Below are positions 57,515 to 64,000 of a stretch of DNA of 64,000 nucleotides, piece by piece; within the stretch, counting starts at the first letter, position 1, and each line of letters opens with the position of its first letter. The stretch is taken from positions 1,612,001 through 1,676,000 of the forward strand of contig JAGKQI010000105.1 of NCBI GenBank assembly GCA_018806915.1. The letters are read 5' to 3'. Origin of the DNA: Phytophthora colocasiae. Its lineage: Eukaryota; Oomycota; Peronosporomycetes; Peronosporales; Peronosporaceae. The position numbers were made by a program, and so were the translations under genes. The notes below the pieces were generated by a model. That model did not search any database. It worked only from the letters and a program-made list of their open reading frames with translations, and was not told the DNA's origin.

Positions 57515-59305
57515 TTAACTTCCACAGCCTGAACCACCTGCCATTCGAAGACAAGCAGTACTCTCGAATAGAGACATCACATTCGTAGTCGTCACGTAAA
57601 TAAGTACACTGAATAGTACAACGACAATGAGCCATCCTCCTGAAGTACTGTAACCTCCATAGTACCGGAGTTGTTGTACTTCCAGTTTTTGTCGAGGAAG
57701 CAGTCCAATGAACGCCATACTCAGGATCTGGAAAGCCCACGCAATGAGATACGTATAAGCGACTTGCAGCCGTACGGAGTCGGAATCCCGATGTAAATCT
57801 TCGTCTAAAACCGAGAAGTACGAGTTAATCGCCTTGTACGCTGTCGTTCCCAGTGGAATCGCCATGTTCCGAAAAGTGATCACCAATCCGTACGTTGTGC
57901 CCTCAATTCCACGTGGAGCGATCTCTACAATCGGAAACAACTGAACCAGGAAACGTAACGCAGTTGCTGGAGCTGCAAGCACTTGCATGTACAACCAGAA
58001 GCTCCGGGTTCTCACCACGTCAAACACGGTGCACGCTACAGTCACTACATCGACTCCAATCACCCAGAAAGTGGCAATGCAGTACAGGTGCACCCAGGAT
58101 CCACGCAAGAAAAGGTGTCGAGTCATGAACAAACCTCCGATGAACGCCAGACTCCATACAGCAAGAGCGATTGTCTTCGGCCACAAATCTACGCCCACCC
58201 AGTTCGCCTCAATAGCTGGAACAGCATTCGAGTCCATTGTCAAGCAGAAACTCGCCACCAGTTCGAACATGAGAAGTTGCCACATCGCTCGACTCTGCAT
58301 CAATCTCCAAATGAGCTGACAGCGCTCTCCAAAGTCCAGTGGTGGGTCGAGAGGCGCTGTATCTGGCTGGTGGTGTCGTGGGATCACAGGGCACGAGACT
58401 GCGTTGGAGAAGGCGAACACTGGGACAGTCTGAGCCGTTGGATCTTCGTGTAAGAACAAAATGGAGCCCAGTAGCGGTATCACGGAGCAACCAGCTAGCA
58501 CCAATAGCACCTGGTTCAAGTCCAAAGACCAAGAGAAGCTGCCTCCATACGATGGTCCGTTCAACGTTCCACCTACGAATAAGTCCATAATGATCGCCCC
58601 AGTCATTCTCACAGCGTAAATGGACACTTGAGTATGTCCTCTCGTCGGCAGTGGCTCCCTCTGAGCAATTTCCACCACAATAGCATCCGCCGCGACATTC
58701 GCCAAGAAGTATCCGATCGTTCCGACCGTCATAAACAACAAATATCTCCATGCTGCTTCGGTATTCCCTGCAATCGGCATATCGGATGCTCCCAGATACA
58801 ATAAAGTCGCGAAACAGAGCAGCCAGCCGAATACCAAGTACGGTTTTCTCCTGTAGCCGCATATCCTTAAACTGTCTGTCAAAAGACCTCCGAAAGCCTT
58901 GAAATTCCACACCATATTCAGTACAGAAGATGCTCCTCGCACTTGATACTGCTGTAGTTGCAGATAATGACTCAAAAACGGCACAATGAGAGTGTTGATA
59001 CCGCCGTAGAGAGCTCCAATACCTGCGTAATTAAGTAATAACCCGATCGTTCTTCTCGTTAATAAAGCCACTTGTCCACCCGGTCGTAACGCTCCGTCCT
59101 GCTCCAGTCCGTAGAACCCGTACTCCCTCCGTTCTCCCTGCACGATCGGGTTGGTAGGTGGTACTACATTCATCATCACAATCGGGTCTCCACGGAGCTC
59201 TGCAGGTAGTGAGTCCATACTTAACGACATGGAGTCAGGCGAGAGCGACATGGACATTGACGAGCTTTTGAGCCAAACACCCGACGACAAGGACAATGAC
59301 GCCAT
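57515..59305 (-). CDS. BT1-family folate/biopterin transporter (MFS-like)
   Basis: 596 aa from the ATG complementary to 59303-59305; upstream codons in frame include only a GTG, so this ATG is preferred. A Ser/Met-rich cytosolic leader is followed by about 12 membrane helices. BT1 features are seen: 'GIGALYGGINTLIVPFLSHY', then 'VRGASSVLNMVWNFKAFGGL' with 'LTDSLRICGYRRKPYLVFGW', the conserved motif after TM2 with R-R-K-P-Y. The central loop (about 285-340) is charged. Family knowledge: BT1 proteins import folates, biopterin or S-adenosylmethionine in trypanosomatids and plants, and are expanded in oomycetes. Substrate not predictable here. Same strand as the ABC transporter, 259 bp upstream of it. 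Confidence 0.88.
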   Translation of the reverse strand: MASLSLSSGVWLKSSSMSMSLSPDSMSLSMDSLPAELRGDPIVMMNVVPPTNPIVQGERREYGFYGLEQDGALRPGGQVALLTRRTIGLLLNYAGIGALYGGINTLIVPFLSHYLQLQQYQVRGASSVLNMVWNFKAFGGLLTDSLRICGYRRKPYLVFGWLLCFATLLYLGASDMPIAGNTEAAWRYLLFMTVGTIGYFLANVAADAIVVEIAQREPLPTRGHTQVSIYAVRMTGAIIMDLFVGGTLNGPSYGGSFSWSLDLNQVLLVLAGCSVIPLLGSILFLHEDPTAQTVPVFAFSNAVSCPVIPRHHQPDTAPLDPPLDFGERCQLIWRLMQSRAMWQLLMFELVASFCLTMDSNAVPAIEANWVGVDLWPKTIALAVWSLAFIGGLFMTRHLFLRGSWVHLYCIATFWVIGVDVVTVACTVFDVVRTRSFWLYMQVLAAPATALRFLVQLFPIVEIAPRGIEGTTYGLVITFRNMAIPLGTTAYKAINSYFSVLDEDLHRDSDSVRLQVAYTYLIAWAFQILSMAFIGLLPRQKLEVQQLRYYGGYSTSGGWLIVVVLFSVLIYVTTTNVMSLFESTACLRMAGGSGCGS

Positions 59306-59933
59306 GTGACAGTCGAAAAAACGTCGAAAAAACCGTTGGGCGACTAGTTCAACCGGTTCGTCATGCACTTAATCAAGCGGTTAACTCGTGCAGGTGTGGA
59401 TGCTTGGGTGGATGGAGGCGAGAGCGAAGGAGAGTGCCTGCCGCTGTCGCTGCGGGGCGTCGTGGCGATCGAGTTGTATGCGTGTCGTTGCCTCGTGGAC
59501 AAAGACTGTAAAGTTTATTCGATGATAGAGGTTTTGTAAATGGAACGACTGTTCAGAATAGAATTTAGAAGGGATTCAGAAATTAAAAGTTGAATCTTGA
59601 CAGTTTCCAAGGAGAACAGAGTGAGGAATATGTATAAAATGTTACAGGCAAATTTTGTACTGTCCACCGTTTACGGACAAAAATCTGCAGCCAAAACTGC
59701 GCATTGTCACTGCCTGAAAATACTTAGCCTTCGTGATGCCTGCAAGCACGGTGTCCACTACGTCTGTTTTCGTGGAAAGCAGTACCAAGCTGCAGCACCG
59801 ACCGTAGTCTGCCAAGTAGCACTGCAGTTTAATGTGTACTGTACGTCCGCAAAAACATTTTGACATCTAGCGTCTTACTTCCCATGTGATCTTCAGTGGA
59901 CGTGAATCCGTCTTCAACGATAAAGAGCTAACC
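59306..59933. other. Intergenic region between BT1 and DHHC genes
   Basis: About 630 bp between two divergent starts. A short plus-strand ORF (about 59597-59863) begins with TTG and has no domain, and its minus-strand partner is similar; neither is supported. Presumably promoter sequence for both transporters and the palmitoyltransferase. Confidence 0.4.
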
Positions 59934-61124
59934 ATGACGTCTGGTCCATCAAACTGTACCAGCTGTACCCATGATTCCAAAAAGAGTGTATCGTTTCAAA
60001 AAGACTTTTTTCATCAAGCTCTTCCTGTGCAAATCTCATCTATGCCGTCACGACGTGGCCGAAGTGGCGAGCGCCAGCGGCCTCTGTGGTTCGTGTGGGA
60101 CCCTGCTGGCATCGTCATCGCGCTGTTCGCGTGGGTCTTGGTCTTTGGGCTGCTGATTGCGGTGCTCTCGTCCATTTCCCAGTGGGTGGGACTGCTGTCT
60201 CTAATGGGGATGACCGAGGGTGTCTGGTTCACGGGACTCTTCGGTATGTGTCTCTGGTGTCATACTGTAGTGCTAACAACCAACCCAGGCACAGTCCCGT
60301 TCAAGCTCAAGGGATTACCTCCAATGGAAGCTGAGGACCAGGAGCACGAGAGTGACGAGGAAGACGTGGAAGAGATCGAAGAGGAGATGCCGCTGAATGA
60401 ATACGAGGAGTGCGAGGATGATGGATCACTACTTATCTATTGTGACGAGTGTGAAATCTACCGTCCGACTAGGTACAGTGACTGTTGTGCGGATACTGGT
60501 GTTAAGATGTCTGGGTTAATGTGCTTTTTTCTACAGGGCGACGCACTGCCACACGTGTGAACGGTGTATTGTTCTGCAGGACCATCACTGGTGCGTTTTC
60601 TTGCGCATTTGTACGGTTAATAGCGAACTGACAATTGCTACTACGTTGCTAGTCCGTGGGTGAACAATTGCGTGGGAATTGGCAACCAGAAGGCGTTCCT
60701 GTTGTTGCTGCTGTACGTGACGGCCACGAGCGTGCAGGCGGCTCTGATGGTGCTGATGCAGTACGCCATGTGCACGCGTGGTAAATACACGTGCGGGCTA
60801 CAAAACGACCAATTCCCAGGCAAACTTGGAGGCTGGATCTTAGCGGCAGCGGCCGTGTTCGGGATCTTTTGTTCGCTCATGCTGACCATGGAGCTGTACA
60901 ATATTTATCAGGACCCGCTGTTCACGCTGATCGCCGATCAATTGGCAGCGCGTCGCGGTGGAGACAAATCGGCGTCGACACTGGAGCGACATTTAAGTGT
61001 CATTTGCGGAACGGACGGCATGCGAGCGTCGTGGTTGTTCCCTCCACCTGAGAGACGCGCACTACATGATGTGGAGATTGTCCAGGGCTTCCGATGCCGG
61101 CAGGAGGATGGCGGAATCTGCTGA
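59934..61124 (+). CDS. DHHC-type protein S-palmitoyltransferase
   Basis: The inferred CDS is join(59934..60472,60537..60590,60653..61124), 354 aa. Introns are required to assemble the Cys-rich domain: 'YCDECEIYRPTRATHCHTC', 'ERCIVLQDHH' and then 'CPWVNNCVG'. The catalytic DHHC Cys is created at the exon 2/3 junction. Four hydrophobic segments flank it: 'GIVIALFAWVLVFGLLIAVL', 'GVWFTGLFGMCLWCHTVVL', 'AFLLLLLYVTATSVQAALMV' and 'GGWILAAAAVFGIFCSLML'. A 'TTNPG' after TM2 matches the family. Unusual is a long acidic stretch ('EDQEHESDEEDVEEIEEEM') between TM2 and the DHHC domain. The first ATG is used; a second in-frame ATG ('MPSRRGRSG') 36 codons on is a possible alternative start. Acts in endomembranes or plasma membrane. 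Confidence 0.9.
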
Positions 61125-62820
61125 GCAGTGCTGATGTGGTACAGTACAGTAGTTTATCCATACATAGCGATAATATCGTCGGAGTTTGTCCTCACAATTA
61201 ATAGATGCAGCTATGCCAACGTCACTCGCTGGCCAGAAATGCGTAATAGGAAGCTCTTTTCAATGCCATGTTAATACTCGGAAGCTGTGTCTTTGGCGAG
61301 TTAGCGTGCTCGTTCATTTGTATAAGGTATGAGTGCACTCTACTGAAGACCGTATTATCTTCAGCTGGTCTCATTGTGGCTGTTAGCAACATGTCCCGAA
61401 CGAGGCAATTATCGGCGATGGCATTGCGGCATCGCTGCTGAAGGCGATCATGCTGTTGTACTGTGCAACAGCATTTTGAACAGGATTTTCGGCTCGTAAT
61501 CGCCGTAAACGACCGCGGGAACATGGCGTCTGCTGCGATCTTCACATCGATGACATGAACCGCGGTGACAACTGCCCAGCTGAGCTGACTGACAACCACT
61601 GGCTTGCGTTCACTGTGAACGTCGCTGGCGGCGACATGAGACCGTGGACGGCGTCTGTACCGTGAGGAGGACCTGAGGCGGGTCACTGCCAGAGCCAGAG
61701 AGCCTCGAATGGACGCTACAATTCAAACAGCAAAAAATCCGTTCCGGCCTCCGTCCAAGGCTTGGACCAAGCACCCTGCGCCGCAGGGCCTGCGGTGCGC
61801 GAAGTCCGTAATTCAAGCTTGCAAGCTGTCCATCTGGGGCAGCGGCAGCGGCAGCGCCGATGCGATCGAGATAAACATGGCAGCAGCGGCAAGTGACTGC
61901 AACGCCTTACGTCGCATTTTCCCTGGCGCAATCGGCGCACATAATCGCTGTCATAGACAGGGCGATACAAAATGGGTACTCTAAATGGGTCGAGCGAGCC
62001 GCAGGAGAATCGCTCGTGATGACGGGACAGCGAAGTATAAACGCACAGCACGATCATTTTGGTTTGAAGAGTGCGGCAAAGTCAGTTCTACATCAAATTG
62101 ATACTAGTACAATGCACCAGGATTCTGCTCGCTCGAAGCGTGAACTGATCTGCGTTGCTGAATTGTATCGCGCAATCAGTTAGCAACAGGCATTCCTGTG
62201 AAACCACTCATAATGGCCAGTGGCTGGTTTCAACCTCTAAAAACGTCTGATAAACGTACTGCAAGCACTGCTCTTTTACGGCGTTACCTGCCGTGAAATT
62301 CGCTGCCCGCAGGTTTAAAGGCTCAGTTGGTGCTGGTTACTGCGTGTACGGCGTGTTCCAGTCGCGACAACACTGCCATCTGTACATTCTGCGGTTCCGA
62401 TCGTGCTGTTAGTAGCGCTGGCCAGACTTCCAGAGCACATCTGAAACGATCTCTTTATTGGCGATACTGGAGGGCTCAGAGTGCTGGACAACCGCTATGT
62501 GTACTTTTTCGCCTTGTGCAGTTGGCGAATACATGTACCTACATGAAAGTATTGGCTCAAGACGATAGCTAAGCCAAAATAAATGGGTCTCCAAAATGGG
62601 TCATTCCGTCCGCGCGTGATGATGCCAGTCTGCTCTTTTCCGTATTCACCTGGCTTACAGACTACAGCCGTTTCTGCACTCTATACATTTACTGTTTGTA
62701 GAAACCTTCTGAACATCATAGTGTCAGCCCCGACTGCAACTTCGAGCGCCATCACATCCAGCTTCGTTCATTCGCACATTTACCCAGCAGGAAGAGAGTG
62801 GTGACACTGTAACTCTCTGT
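61125..62820. other. 1.7 kb without a recognisable gene
   Basis: No gene could be supported. Several ORFs of 60-150 codons occur on both strands (the longest is on the minus strand, about 61222-61686, opening with GTG), but none has a domain or an ATG in context. The word AAATGGGT occurs at four places (around 61971, 61982, 62582 and 62595) in two pairs about 600 bp apart, which may be a remnant of a short repeat. A TACTAGTAC palindrome lies at about 62102. Confidence 0.4.
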
Positions 62821-64000
62821 ATGAGAACTTTTAAGACCCAACGACCCATGGCGGTGCTCTCCACGCGCGCCCGGGACGACGCGCCCGAGCAGATCGGGCC
62901 CGTGAAGACCATCGAGGACGAGAACCAACTGTTCACCGAGCCGGCGGAGGACAGCGACAGCGATGACCTCGCTCCTGTTCAGACCAAGCGACTATCAAGC
63001 ACAACGGCCAGCAGCGACGGCGAGGCCCTTACAGGAGAAGACCGCGACCGCATCCGTGAAGTGCGTGAGCGTGTCCTGCAGGACGCAGCCAGCCGCCCAA
63101 TGCCGTCGCCGGCCAAGAACCACTTCCGACGTGCCACTACCGTGGCCGTACCAACGAAAGGACTTGTGCCCAAGAAAGACCTTACTCCGGAGCAGGACGA
63201 CAGCAGCAGCGAGGCTGGTGAGACGCCGACGAGCCTCCGTCTTACGCGCTCCAAGAGCTGGGCTGGCTGTCCACAACGCGACGCCGCTCTGGAGGCGATA
63301 GAAAAACGCCAAGTGCGCTTCCGCTTCTCCACGGCAGCGTCAGCGCGTGAGATCGTGCGTGAAATGCACTCACACAGGCTTAGAGAGTTCCCTGAGGAGT
63401 GCATCATGACGGCGGAGATGGAAATGCAGGTCGGCTCAATCTGGCGCAAAATGAAGGTGGAAGTGGACCGCGACGGCGTCAATTGCCAGCGTGTGTCGCT
63501 CTTCCGTAAGAAGACCAAGGAGTTCCAGATCGCGAAGGACGACCTGCTGGCTGCAGCGTTTACCCCTGGAAGCAAGACCAGTGTGGATCTACACTTCATG
63601 CTGCCTGGAAGAGGCAAGGAGCACCATCGTCTGATGCGCAGGTACCGCACTGTGACCCTGCGTTTCGGTGACGAGGCAACGGCTACCAAACTGGTGACTT
63701 CGCTGCAACAGTTTATTAAATGGTTGGCTCGTGTGCCAGAGAGCGTGACACGCCGTATCAAAGTGGTGGTGAACCCGCACTCGGGTCGCCGTCGCGGGCG
63801 CAAGGTCTGGGAGCACTGGAGACCGCTACTGGAGCTAGCTAACATCGAGTGTGATGTGGAGGAGACGCAGTACAGTGGACATGCGCGTGACATCGGCGCA
63901 GCGTTCGACTTGGAGAAGAAGTACGAAGCTATTGTGTTTGTTGGTGGAGATGGCACGGTGAATGAGTTCATGAACGGCGTGTTTTCTCGCGAGGAGAGCA
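62821..64000 (+). CDS. Sphingosine/ceramide/diacylglycerol-kinase family protein, 3' end beyond window
   Basis: Open from the ATG at 62821 (alternative in-frame ATG at 62848) to the window end, 393 codons, no intron needed. The N-terminal ~170 residues are charged and disordered. A PH-like or lipid-kinase N-terminal region follows ('SVDLHFMLPGRGKEHHRLM', 'LRFGDEATATKLVTSLQQF'). The DAGK catalytic fold then starts at about residue 320: 'IKVVVNPHSGRRRGRKVWEH', with the nucleotide-binding 'VFVGGDGTVNEFMNGV' (GGDGT motif) just before the end. The order of a lipid-binding N-terminal part and then the catalytic domain suits sphingosine or ceramide kinases. The substrate cannot be decided without the missing C-terminus. 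Confidence 0.88.
   Translation, partial: MRTFKTQRPMAVLSTRARDDAPEQIGPVKTIEDENQLFTEPAEDSDSDDLAPVQTKRLSSTTASSDGEALTGEDRDRIREVRERVLQDAASRPMPSPAKNHFRRATTVAVPTKGLVPKKDLTPEQDDSSSEAGETPTSLRLTRSKSWAGCPQRDAALEAIEKRQVRFRFSTAASAREIVREMHSHRLREFPEECIMTAEMEMQVGSIWRKMKVEVDRDGVNCQRVSLFRKKTKEFQIAKDDLLAAAFTPGSKTSVDLHFMLPGRGKEHHRLMRRYRTVTLRFGDEATATKLVTSLQQFIKWLARVPESVTRRIKVVVNPHSGRRRGRKVWEHWRPLLELANIECDVEETQYSGHARDIGAAFDLEKKYEAIVFVGGDGTVNEFMNGVFSREES

Noticed and set aside
58209..58910. 233-codon frame antisense-phase within the BT1 gene
   Set aside because: Shadow of the BT1 coding frame on the same strand; the membrane-protein frame is clearly the real one.
59305..59368. GTG at 59368 as the BT1 start
   Set aside because: Nuclear eukaryotic genes start at ATG; the in-frame ATG at 59305 gives a normal BT1 leader.
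59597..59863. 88-codon plus-strand ORF between BT1 and DHHC genes
   Set aside because: TTG start and no domain; probably promoter DNA that happens to be open.
61222..61686. 154-codon minus-strand ORF
   Set aside because: GTG start, basic low-complexity beginning, no domain and no splice-supported extension.
1..64000. CRISPR array, rRNA, tRNA cluster, riboswitch or bacterial operon
   Set aside because: No regularly spaced repeats, no rRNA-like conserved blocks and no tRNA were recognised; intron-rich genes show this is eukaryotic nuclear DNA.

Overview
The window looks like nuclear DNA of a flagellated plant-pathogenic oomycete, most likely a Phytophthora species. Three things point there. 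The genes are compact, with short introns (mostly 50-80 bp, GTRNGT donors, CTAAC-like branch sites). There is a set of axonemal (flagellar) genes. At 45.1-45.5 kb there is a decayed RxLR-dEER secreted effector gene, a family characteristic of Peronosporales. No rRNA, tRNA, CRISPR or bacterial-type feature was recognised. All exon joins below were inferred by reading splice sites and frame by eye; none was computed.

Layout. 0-3.5 kb: a CID7-like DUF1771/Smr protein, the proteasome beta-5 subunit, and a C2H2 zinc-finger regulator. 3.5-8.9 kb: a gene-poor stretch holding an apparently intact pogo-type transposase (5.5-6.9 kb), a second C2H2 gene related to the first, and degenerate coding-like sequence. 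8.9-10.2 kb: two divergent respiratory-chain genes (succinate dehydrogenase subunit C and an NDUFB4-like complex I subunit) that share a CCAAT-rich promoter. 10.4-14.2 kb: a TFIIA-large-subunit-like gene with an unusual C-terminus, then a PH-kinase-RyR-RyR protein. 14.2-15.3 kb: a secreted P1/S1 nuclease with a frameshift. 15.6-19.4 kb: a divergent pair of coiled-coil genes, one of them the outer-dynein-arm docking protein ODAD1/CCDC63/CCDC114. 19.5-27.7 kb: a Cys-rich nuclear protein, ubiquilin, and a FANCD2-like protein of about 1,530 aa.

27.8-45 kb: a divergent pair (an LRR protein, and an EF-hand protein resembling axonemal proteins), followed by a giant intracellular IPT/TIG-repeat protein of about 4,508 aa. 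45-53 kb: the RxLR effector pseudogene, an RCC1-BTB-BTB protein with a C-terminal membrane hairpin, a calcyphosin-like EF-hand protein, and a Tyr-rich ankyrin protein whose 3' end is apparently frameshifted. 52.8-64 kb: an ABCC (MRP-type) transporter, a BT1-family folate/biopterin transporter, a DHHC palmitoyltransferase, and the 5' part of a sphingosine/diacylglycerol-kinase-family gene that runs off the window.

Most of the window is ordinary housekeeping and flagellar sequence. The least ordinary items are the PH-kinase-RyR2 protein, the giant IPT protein, the TFIIA-like N-terminus joined to a myosin-N/SH3-like C-terminus, the membrane-anchored RCC1-BTB-BTB protein, and three genes broken by single-base shifts (nuclease, effector, ankyrin), two of them in A-runs.
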